Assembly (NCBI RefSeq): GCF_016908495.1
Contig: NZ_JAFBDZ010000001.1
Span: forward strand, 1 to 64,000
Length of the DNA stretch: 64,000 nucleotides
Reading direction: 5' to 3'
Source: Rossellomorea pakistanensis
GTDB lineage: Bacteria; Bacillota; Bacilli; Bacillales; Bacillaceae_B
Positions within the stretch are counted from its first letter, which is position 1, and every line of letters starts with the position of its first letter. Below are positions 51,344 through 58,442 of this stretch, one piece after another. The notes under the pieces were generated by a model. That model was not told where the DNA came from and did no database searches. It was given only the letters and a program-made list of their open reading frames with translations. Position numbers and translations under genes: made by a program.

Positions 51344-52351
51344 TTATTTTTTCAATAATAAATACATAAAGTAAGGACCACCAATTAATGCGATCATAAT
51401 CCCTGCTGGAATTCCATCTGGTTCTATTATGTTTCGTCCGATGGTGTCTGCAAGTAATAATAGCCATCCCCCAAGTAAAATCGCGACGGGGATAAATAAT
51501 TGATTTCTCGGACCTACTAAAGCTTTGGCAATATGTGGTGCCATTAGTCCGATGAACGCAATTCCTCCCGTGACAGAAACGGCAGAAGCTGCTAAAGCTA
51601 CAGCAGTTAATAGTAAGATGATCCGTTCTTTTTCAATTGATACACCAACACCAATGGTAACAGGTTCACTTAGTCCCAATAGATTTAATCGGTTCGCTTT
51701 GAATAAAGTAAAGGGAATCAGGATGACTAACCATGGAAGGATCGCCAAAATGAATGGCCAATCGGTTCCCCAAATATTCCCTGCTAACCATTTTGCGATA
51801 AAATCTACCTTAGCACGTTCGGCAGATGAAATGAGAACAATCATTGCTCCAGAAAGTGCCATCGAAAATCCAACTCCGATTAACACCAATCTGACTGGCT
51901 GAAGCCCAACCTTTTTATTATAAGAAAATACATAGATTAAAGTTGCAGTCAGTAATGCACCAATAAAAGCGACAAGTGGAAGCATATAAGCAAATGATCC
52001 AGCATCTATAGGGAAGAACAAAAAGAAAACGGCAATCGCCACACCTGCTCCTGAGTTAATCCCGATGATACCAGGATCAGCTAAATCATTTCGTGTTATC
52101 CCTTGTAAAATAGATCCTGATAAGGCAAGTGCCATACCCGCTAAAAGTGTAATAATAATTCGCGGTAATCTAATCGAGAATAATACAAATTCTTCTTTAA
52201 ATGTTCCTTGACCAAGAAGGGTTGGAATCAGCCTGTCATAGGAGACAGAGGAATAGCCCATTCCTGTACCAATCGTAATAGTGATCAAAATAAGAACAAA
52301 TAAAACAGCTAAAATGATTCTTTGTTTTTTGAGTAGTGATGGTTGAATCAT
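51344..52351 (-). CDS. Iron-siderophore ABC transporter permease, FecCD family (YfhA-like)
   Basis: A 335-residue permease with nine to ten membrane segments. IRLPRIIITLLAGMALALSGSILQG, NDLADPGIIGINSGAG and GGIAFIGLMAPHIAKALVG are the FecCD signatures. It is the last gene of a four-gene minus-strand operon (ATPase, binding protein, two permeases); its ATG overlaps the TGA of the first permease by 4 bp. The gene content resembles YfiY-YfiZ-YfhA plus YusV of B. subtilis, which import hydroxamate siderophores such as schizokinen. The ligand here is inferred from that similarity only. Confidence 0.88.
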   Translation of the reverse strand: MIQPSLLKKQRIILAVLFVLILITITIGTGMGYSSVSYDRLIPTLLGQGTFKEEFVLFSIRLPRIIITLLAGMALALSGSILQGITRNDLADPGIIGINSGAGVAIAVFFLFFPIDAGSFAYMLPLVAFIGALLTATLIYVFSYNKKVGLQPVRLVLIGVGFSMALSGAMIVLISSAERAKVDFIAKWLAGNIWGTDWPFILAILPWLVILIPFTLFKANRLNLLGLSEPVTIGVGVSIEKERIILLLTAVALAASAVSVTGGIAFIGLMAPHIAKALVGPRNQLFIPVAILLGGWLLLLADTIGRNIIEPDGIPAGIMIALIGGPYFMYLLLKK

Positions 52352-53358
52352 GAGAAGGCTTTACCTCCTTTATGTACAATGAACAAGAAGAAAGGTAGCC
52401 CCATGATGGCAACAATGGCCGCTACTGGTGTTTCATAGGGGGCATTGATCGTACGCCCGAGTGTATCAGCAGCAAGCATAAAAGCAGCCCCAATGATAGC
52501 CGAGATGGGGATAATAAAACGGTAATCCGTTCCAACAATGGCACGAACGATATGTGGAATCATTAAGCCGATGAATGCCATATTTCCAACTATTGCAACA
52601 GAAGCACCGGCTAATAAAATGATGACAATAAATAGAATGGTTTTGACATAAATCGTCTTCTGACCTAATCCAACAGCTACTTCCTCACTTAAACTTAGGA
52701 TCGTAAGTTGTCTAGAAAGGAGAAGTGAAATGAGGATTCCCAATGAAATAAAAGGGACAATGGCATAAAGCTGCCCCCAGGAAGTCCCGATGATTCCACC
52801 GGCTGTCCACATTGAGACATCCTTTGAAATTTTAAAATAAATCCCTATTCCTTCTGCAATCGCAAAAAGAAATGCTGACACAGCTGCACCTGCTAATACA
52901 ATTCGAAGCGGGGAAAAACCGCCTTTTTTCATCGCACCGATACCAAAAACCATTATGGCTCCTACAGCTGCCCCGATAAAACAACCAATCATAATCCCGA
53001 AGTAATTAGCTGAAGGAAAAAAAGCAATCGTCACAGCAAGAGCCGCATTTGCTCCGGCCGTTAAACCAAGTAAACCAGGATCTGCAAGAGGATTTCTCGT
53101 TAATCCTTGCATAATCGCCCCCGATACAGATAAAGCAGCTCCAACAAAAATGGCTGCTATTTCTCGTGGTAAGCGAATTTCACGGATGATAGAAATGCTA
53201 TCACTCTTTACATCAGAGAATAGGGCTAACCAAACATCTTTGACAGTGGTGTCAGCCGCCCCAAATACAATAGCAACAATAAACATGCCAACAAATAGTA
53301 TAAGACATGCCATTAGTTTAAATAGAAAGGGGATTGAACGTTGATTTTCTTTAGTCAT
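52348..53358 (-). CDS. Iron-siderophore ABC transporter permease, FecCD family (YfiZ-like)
   Basis: A 336-residue permease. Signatures are IRLPREIAAIFVGAALSVSGAIMQGLTRNPLADPGLLGL and GNMAFIGLMIPHIVRAIVG (ATPase contact). The ATG at 53358 and a GTG one codon earlier are both possible; the upstream site (GAGAGACT) is weak. It is separated from the binding-protein gene by 141 bp containing a two-armed palindrome, a likely point of mRNA processing or partial termination. Confidence 0.88.
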   Translation of the reverse strand: MTKENQRSIPFLFKLMACLILFVGMFIVAIVFGAADTTVKDVWLALFSDVKSDSISIIREIRLPREIAAIFVGAALSVSGAIMQGLTRNPLADPGLLGLTAGANAALAVTIAFFPSANYFGIMIGCFIGAAVGAIMVFGIGAMKKGGFSPLRIVLAGAAVSAFLFAIAEGIGIYFKISKDVSMWTAGGIIGTSWGQLYAIVPFISLGILISLLLSRQLTILSLSEEVAVGLGQKTIYVKTILFIVIILLAGASVAIVGNMAFIGLMIPHIVRAIVGTDYRFIIPISAIIGAAFMLAADTLGRTINAPYETPVAAIVAIMGLPFFLFIVHKGGKAFS

Positions 53359-53398
53359 CACAGTCTCTCATCTTTTCTTTTTTAGTAGTATAAAGGAA

Positions 53399-53490
53399 GA
53401 GGCTTTTCCAAAAGGTCCGGAACCAATTTATATAGGAGGGGTATTTCTTCTATATAAACTGGCTTGGGACACCATGTTTGGAATAGCCTC
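53399..53490. repeat. Two-armed palindromic element, copy 5
   Basis: The outer arms GAGGCTTTTCCAAA and TTTGGAATAGCCTC and an inner arm with TTTATATAGGAGG / CTTCTATATAAA lie between the lipoprotein and permease genes of the minus-strand iron operon. The position mirrors the hairpin at 47317-47372 and the element at 16721-16812, each between a binding protein and its permeases. Confidence 0.75.
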
Positions 53491-53499
53491 ATTGTTATA

Positions 53500-54420
53500 T
53501 TAGTTACCTAGGAAAATGTCAACAAAATAATCAAGTTGCATGTCTAATGTGATAGGGTCATTAAAGTAGAATTCTTTCGCATTTACTTCAAATAGCTGAT
53601 TGTTTTTAACAGCTGGAATATTTTTATATGTATCTGTTTCTTGGAATGAATTATCCGTATCTTTGTTTTTGCTAAGGATGACATAGTCACCAGCATATTC
53701 AGGAAGCACTTCTAAAGATAATGCATAATAGCCCTCTTTAAGAGCCATTTCTTTTACCTTTTCAGGCATCTCTAATTTGAATTCTTGGTAAAGGATTTCT
53801 GTTCCACGCCCCCAGTTATCACCGTAAACATATAGCTGCTTATCAAAGTTTTCAATGACAGAAACCGTTGTGTCTTCACCAATTTTGGCACGAATGTCTT
53901 CTCCAGCTTTATTCGCACGCTTTTTAAAATCATCAACCCAAGCTTTTGCTTCATCTTCTTTGTTTAATAGCTTTCCAATTTCAATGTGTTGGGTTAGATA
54001 ATCGACTTTTCCATATGTAAAGGTTACAGTAGGAGCAATTTCGCTTAATTTATCGTAGTTTTTAATATTGGATAAACCAATGATTAAGTCTGGTTCTAAT
54101 TCGATCATTTTTTCTAGACTTTCATCCGTTACTTCTTCCACATTTTTTAATTCTTTCTCAAAACGTGGATTCATTTTAGACCACGAATCTACTCCGACAA
54201 GATTGACGTCAAGAGCCATTACGTTTCCTACGAAAGAGGACAGGACAACAACACGCTGCGGGTCAGCAGGGACTTCGACTGGTCCATTTTCAGATTCGTA
54301 TGTTATCGTTTCTTTCTTCTCGTTTTCAGTAGAATTGCTTTTTCCTTCTGATGAGCCGCTGCTACAAGCGCTAATAACCAACACTAATAGCAGCAGGAAT
54401 GGTATCAATAGCTTTTTCAT
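53500..54420 (-). CDS. Iron-siderophore ABC transporter, substrate-binding lipoprotein (YfiY-like)
   Basis: A 306-residue class III binding protein. The signal peptide has lipobox VISAC (Cys19), a Ser/Gly/Lys linker follows, and then the domain begins ETITYESENGPVEVPADPQRVVV. EELEPDLIIGLS-type and YDKLSEIAPTVTFTYG stretches are typical. AAAGGAG lies 8 bases ahead of the ATG, inside the 3-prime end of the ATPase gene, which it overlaps by 50 bp in another frame. Confidence 0.88.
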   Translation of the reverse strand: MKKLLIPFLLLLVLVISACSSGSSEGKSNSTENEKKETITYESENGPVEVPADPQRVVVLSSFVGNVMALDVNLVGVDSWSKMNPRFEKELKNVEEVTDESLEKMIELEPDLIIGLSNIKNYDKLSEIAPTVTFTYGKVDYLTQHIEIGKLLNKEDEAKAWVDDFKKRANKAGEDIRAKIGEDTTVSVIENFDKQLYVYGDNWGRGTEILYQEFKLEMPEKVKEMALKEGYYALSLEVLPEYAGDYVILSKNKDTDNSFQETDTYKNIPAVKNNQLFEVNAKEFYFNDPITLDMQLDYFVDIFLGN

Positions 54421-55216
54421 TTTTATGTTCTCCTTTTAATAAGTTGTACGTCATACACATTGGTTTGTTTGTTCGGGGATCTCTTCCGATTTCAGCATCA
54501 ATTTGAAATACTTTTTTGAGGACGTTATGGTTTATAACTTCTTCGCAGTTACCAACTTTTACGATTTCTCCATCTTTTAATGCAATGATATAGTCCGCAA
54601 AACGTGCCGCTTGGTTCAAGTCATGGAGAACCATTACAATCGTGCGTCCCTGTTCAACATTTAATTTCTGCAAAAGTTCTAAAACTTCTAATTGATGGGC
54701 CATATCTAAGTAGGTGGTCGGTTCATCAAGAAAAATAATCTCCGTTTCTTGAGCAAGAGCCATTGCAATCCAAACACGCTGGCGTTGGCCGCCAGATAAG
54801 GAATCGACAAGACGATATTTATATTCCTGTGTACCGGTTACCTCAAGTGCCCAGTGAATCACTTCATAATCCTTCTTCGTTAATCGCCCAAAGCCATTTT
54901 GGTGGGGGAAACGACCATAAGATACCAGTTCACCAACTGTTAGCCCACTTGCACTTTCAGGAGTTTGTGGAAGAATCGCCATTTTCTTTGCGAGTACCTT
55001 TGTATTTTCTTTTGAGATATTTTTTCCGTCTAAAAAGACCGTTCCAGATTGCTGCGAAATAATGCGAGTAATCGCCTTTAATAATGTAGATTTCCCGCAG
55101 CCATTGGCACCGATAATCGTTGTAATTTGCTTGTCAGGAATGTTTACACTTAAATCCTTTACAATTAAACGTTCACCGTAACCAATATTTAATTCATTTG
55201 TATATAGGCGAACCAT
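54371..55216 (-). CDS. Iron-siderophore ABC transporter ATPase (YusV-like)
   Basis: A 281-residue FecE-type ATPase. Walker A is GANGCGKST (about 35-43), the ABC signature LSGGQRQRVWIAMAL, Walker B IIFLDEPTTYLD, and the switch His is in VLHDLNQA. GGAGGG precedes the ATG. It is the first gene of the operon, behind a perfect Fur box at 55259. Its last 17 codons overlap the start of the lipoprotein gene, so the C-terminal tail (IDTIPAAISVGY) is probably non-essential. It may also energise the ATPase-less importer at 46327-49456. Confidence 0.9.
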   Translation of the reverse strand: MVRLYTNELNIGYGERLIVKDLSVNIPDKQITTIIGANGCGKSTLLKAITRIISQQSGTVFLDGKNISKENTKVLAKKMAILPQTPESASGLTVGELVSYGRFPHQNGFGRLTKKDYEVIHWALEVTGTQEYKYRLVDSLSGGQRQRVWIAMALAQETEIIFLDEPTTYLDMAHQLEVLELLQKLNVEQGRTIVMVLHDLNQAARFADYIIALKDGEIVKVGNCEEVINHNVLKKVFQIDAEIGRDPRTNKPMCMTYNLLKGEHKNEKAIDTIPAAISVGY

Positions 55217-55258
55217 TATTTTCCCTCCATTTGCTGAAATAATGATCTATCAAACTAG

Positions 55259-55273
55259 TGATAATGATTATCA
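55259..55273 (-). promoter_or_regulatory. Perfect 7-1-7 Fur box
   Basis: TGATAATGATTATCA is an exact match to the 7-1-7 Bacillus Fur motif TGATAATNATTATCA. It lies 43 bp upstream of the ATPase gene on the minus strand and marks the operon as iron-repressed. Confidence 0.88.
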
Positions 55274-55362
55274 ATATCGAACAATTAAATACTATAATTC
55301 TTTTAAACCATTGTCAATAGCCATTGCTATTGTCATACGGAAAGAAATCATGTATATTTAAT

Positions 55363-55377
55363 TGAGAATGATAATCA
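55363..55377 (+). promoter_or_regulatory. Second Fur box, facing the reductase gene
   Basis: TGAGAATGATAATCA matches the 7-1-7 motif at all but two positions. It lies about 90 bp from the first box and about 185 bp ahead of the YumC/YcgT-type gene, so both divergent units are probably under Fur. Confidence 0.65.
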
Positions 55378-55445
55378 ATTCCTTTTAAAAAAGATAAGAA
55401 AGAATAAAATTTTTTGAGACTATACGGTTAGAAAAGATTTATCAG

Positions 55446-55538
55446 TGTCAAGCTCCAGCGCCTAGATCCTCGAGACATATAACCCTGTGAGGCTCACCCT
55501 ATGCTATACGGAACCTGTTCAAGGTGCTTCAGCTTTTC
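55446..55538. repeat. Bacillus-type extragenic element (GTGTCaAGCTCCAGCGCCTAG type)
   Basis: It starts with AAGCTCCAGCGCCTAG and ends with AAGGTGCTTCAGCTTTTCTT; the two ends form an imperfect inverted repeat (AGC-CCAGC / GCTTC-GCT). I recall elements with this very start and end as frequent, highly repeated intergenic sequences in Bacillus and Geobacillus genomes. Only one copy is in this window. It separates the Fur boxes from the reductase gene and is likely transcribed as part of its leader. Confidence 0.6.
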
Positions 55539-55560
55539 TTATAATCAAGGAGTGAATGAA

Positions 55561-56610
55561 ATGGAACAGCCAGAATTATTTGATGTAACGATAATTGGAG
55601 GAGGTCCAGCAGGGCTTTACTCTGCTTTTTACAGTGGACTAAGAGAAATGAAAACAAAGATTATTGAATATCAACCACAATTAGGCGGAAAAGTTCATGT
55701 ATATCCAGAGAAAATGATTTGGGACATTGGCGGGCTAACCCCGATTTCAGGAGAAAAATTAATTGAACAGCTGGTAGAGCAAGGTTTAACATTTAACCCA
55801 GAAGTGGTGTTGAATGAAAAAGTAGAAACGATTACACGAAATGAGGAAAACATTTTTGTATTGAAGACGGCTTCCGGTCAAAAGCATTTTACTAAGACGG
55901 TTATTGTCGCAGTAGGTAGTGGAATTTTGAATCCTCAAAAGCTAGACATTGAAGGGGCAGAGAGGTTCGAGGTATCCAATTTAAATTACACAGTGAAGTC
56001 GTTAAAACGTTTCAAAGATAAAACGGTGATCATCTCAGGTGGTGGCAATACCGCTGTTGATTGGGCAAACGAATTAGAGCCTATAGCCAAAAAAGTTTAT
56101 GTAACCTATAGAAAAGAGGCTTTATCTGGTCATGAAGCTCAAGTAACCCAGCTTATGAATAGTTCAGCTACATGCTTCTTACATACCTCGATTACTAAGC
56201 TGATCGCTTGTGAGAATCATGAAGTGATAGAACGTGTGGAATTAACGAATCACCAAACGGGAGAGGTATCATATTTACCTATAGATGAAGTGATGATCAA
56301 CCATGGGTTTGATCGAGATTCAACATTACTTAATAATAGCGATTTACCAATCGAAATGGCTGATAATTTTTATATTGTGGGGAGTACGAATAGTGAATCA
56401 TCGATAGATGGGATTTATGCAGCCGGGGACATTCTAAAGCATGAAGGAAAATTACATCTGATTGCCGGTGCTTTTCAAGATGCAGCAAACGCTGTAAACA
56501 AAGCAAAACAATTCATTCAGCCTGACGCATCTAAAATGGCTATGGTATCTTCTCATAATGAAGTCTTTAAAGAGCGCAATCGAGATTTAGTGAAACAATT
56601 GGTTAAATAA
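55561..56610 (+). CDS. Ferredoxin/flavodoxin-NADP reductase type 2 (YumC/YcgT-like)
   Basis: A 349-residue thioredoxin-reductase-like flavoprotein without the CxxC redox pair. The FAD motif GGGPAGLYSAFYSG is at 13-26, the NADPH motif ISGGGNTAVDWA lies near 163, and the FAD site IYAAGDILKHEG is near 300. It passes electrons from NADPH to ferredoxin or flavodoxin. AAGGAG lies ahead of the ATG at 55561; a longer frame from 55501 starts inside the repeat element and is rejected. A Fur box upstream suggests a role in iron-starved cells, possibly feeding the FhuF-like reductase. Confidence 0.85.
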   Translation: MEQPELFDVTIIGGGPAGLYSAFYSGLREMKTKIIEYQPQLGGKVHVYPEKMIWDIGGLTPISGEKLIEQLVEQGLTFNPEVVLNEKVETITRNEENIFVLKTASGQKHFTKTVIVAVGSGILNPQKLDIEGAERFEVSNLNYTVKSLKRFKDKTVIISGGGNTAVDWANELEPIAKKVYVTYRKEALSGHEAQVTQLMNSSATCFLHTSITKLIACENHEVIERVELTNHQTGEVSYLPIDEVMINHGFDRDSTLLNNSDLPIEMADNFYIVGSTNSESSIDGIYAAGDILKHEGKLHLIAGAFQDAANAVNKAKQFIQPDASKMAMVSSHNEVFKERNRDLVKQLVK

Positions 56611-56689
56611 TCTAAAGATACTAGGATCAAACGATGGAGTAGTCGAAGTAATATTCTATTTTTATTAACTATATAATTTTTCCATTAAG

Positions 56690-56716
56690 GAGCTACAGAA
56701 CGTAGCTCTTTTTTAT
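56690..56716 (+). terminator. Rho-independent terminator
   Basis: GAGCTAC / GTAGCTC with a 5-base loop is followed by TTTTTTAT, 80 bp behind the reductase gene. Confidence 0.8.
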
Positions 56717-56836
56717 ATTTCCTTATTATGATCGTTTTCATCAAAAAATATGGAAATATTAAACCATTAATTAACAAAATTTATGCTAGAATGATTATAG
56801 CAATAAAGTTGATTTTGGCTCAGAGGGGGTAAAAAC

Positions 56837-58438
56837 ATGAGAAAAACGACATTGACATATAAAATAGCATCTGAACCAGATGAATTAGGGCAAATATATA
56901 AATTAAATTACCAAACTTTTGTAGAAGAAATCCCGCAGCACGGGCAAAACGAGAATGGTCATTTAGTTGATAAATTTGATGATGAGAATACATACATAAT
57001 TGCAAAAAATGAAAGCGAAGTAGTAGGGATGGTGGCCGTACGTGCTAACCGACCGTTTTCCTTAGATCAAAAGGTCAACGACTTGGATCGATATATGCCT
57101 CCATTAGCTAATCCTTGTGAAGTTCGTTTGCTTTCAGTGAAGAAAGAATTTCGCAGTACAAGGGTGTTCTACCAGCTAATCGATTCACTAGTAAACTATT
57201 GCTTGAAAATGGACTATAATTTAGTTCTCATTTCAGGAACTGACCGTCAAATTAGATTATATAAGAGGATGGGCTTTGAATCATTTGGTCCAATGGTTGG
57301 AACGGAAGAGGCAATGTTTCAGCCAATGTATTTAACAAAAGAGAAATTTGAGACCACTACAAAAGCTTTTAAAAAGATGATGATTCAAAAATCAAGGCCA
57401 ACTAAAAAAATGAATTTCCTACCAGGACCAGTGCCAGTCCATGAAAAGGTGGAAAATGCATTTGGAAAAGAATCGATTTCACATCGCTCCAATGATTTTA
57501 TTGAGGAAATGAAAGAAGTTCGCTTAAAACTTTGCAAGCTAGTTAACGCAAACAATGTACAAATTGTCATTGGGACTGGAACCCTAGCTAATGATTTAAT
57601 TTCGGCTCAATTAACAAAAATCCCTGGCAAAGGTCTCATCCTTTCAAATGGAGAATTTGGCCATCGTCTCATTGATCATGCAGAAAGGTTTGGGGTGGAT
57701 TTTTATACAATAGAAAAAAGCTGGAACGAAAAAATTACAAGAGGGGAAATTGATGACGTTCTTAAGCAGCACCCGGATATCACTTGGCTTTGGACCGTGC
57801 ATTGCGAGACATCTACAGGCTATTTGTACGATATAACCAAGATTCAGCAGATTACGAAAAAGCACAATGTGAAGCTTTGTGTCGATGCATGCAGCTCTGT
57901 TGGGGTGGTTCCAGTGAACTTTCAAGATGTTTACTTAGCCAGCACAGTAAGCGGGAAAGGGTTAAGCTCTTATCCGGGATTAGCAATTGTTTTTCACCAA
58001 GAGCCGATCTCACCTGATAAACAAATTCCTAGATATTTAGATCTTGGTCAATATGCCATGACAAATAGTATCCCATATACACACTCATCTAATTTAGTCG
58101 CAGCTTTGCATGAAGCGGTGAAGAGAGTCGATTTAGATTATCGAGGGTATATTGCTGCAGTTGTTAGACGAAAGCTCAAAAATGCTGGACTTGAAATCCT
58201 GGGAGATGAGGATTATTCTCCTGGTATTATCACAATTCCCGTTCCTGATTTTATTTCTTCGAGAGACGTCGGGGATCAAATGAAAGCTAACGGAATGATC
58301 ATTAGCTATGAAAGTGATTATTTACTTAAACGAAATTGGGTTCAGCTTGCTTTAATGGGAAATATGACAATGACTGAAATTGAGAAGGCATTCACCATCA
58401 TAAAGCAATTTATAAGTCAAGTTGTAGAGCAGGTATAG
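56837..58438 (+). CDS. Fusion of GNAT (N-acyl amino acid synthase-like) domain and class V aminotransferase
   Basis: A 533-residue two-domain enzyme. Residues 1-175 have the GNAT fold in the form seen in FeeM/LuxI-like acyltransferases (YKLNYQTFVEEIPQ, IAKNESEVVGMVAVRANRPF, EVRLLSVKKEFRSTRVFYQL, LYKRMGFESFGPMVG). Residues 192-533 form a PLP enzyme of the PhnW/alanine-glyoxylate class: NFLPGPVPVHEKVENAF, SHRSNDF, HCETSTGYLYD, Asp350 in VDACSSVG, and the PLP Lys374 in VSGKGLSSYPG. All key residues are present. It lies 4 bp before the LTA-synthase-family gene, so the two form an operon. It might make an amino group and acylate it for an envelope polymer; that is a hypothesis. AGAGGGGG precedes the ATG. 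Confidence 0.8.
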   Translation: MRKTTLTYKIASEPDELGQIYKLNYQTFVEEIPQHGQNENGHLVDKFDDENTYIIAKNESEVVGMVAVRANRPFSLDQKVNDLDRYMPPLANPCEVRLLSVKKEFRSTRVFYQLIDSLVNYCLKMDYNLVLISGTDRQIRLYKRMGFESFGPMVGTEEAMFQPMYLTKEKFETTTKAFKKMMIQKSRPTKKMNFLPGPVPVHEKVENAFGKESISHRSNDFIEEMKEVRLKLCKLVNANNVQIVIGTGTLANDLISAQLTKIPGKGLILSNGEFGHRLIDHAERFGVDFYTIEKSWNEKITRGEIDDVLKQHPDITWLWTVHCETSTGYLYDITKIQQITKKHNVKLCVDACSSVGVVPVNFQDVYLASTVSGKGLSSYPGLAIVFHQEPISPDKQIPRYLDLGQYAMTNSIPYTHSSNLVAALHEAVKRVDLDYRGYIAAVVRRKLKNAGLEILGDEDYSPGIITIPVPDFISSRDVGDQMKANGMIISYESDYLLKRNWVQLALMGNMTMTEIEKAFTIIKQFISQVVEQV

Positions 58439-58442
58439 TCAT

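Noticed and set aside
55501-55560. Longer N-terminus for the ferredoxin-NADP reductase
   Set aside because: The extra 20 codons are encoded by the repeat element; the ATG at 55561 has AAGGAG at the right distance and begins directly before the FAD fold.
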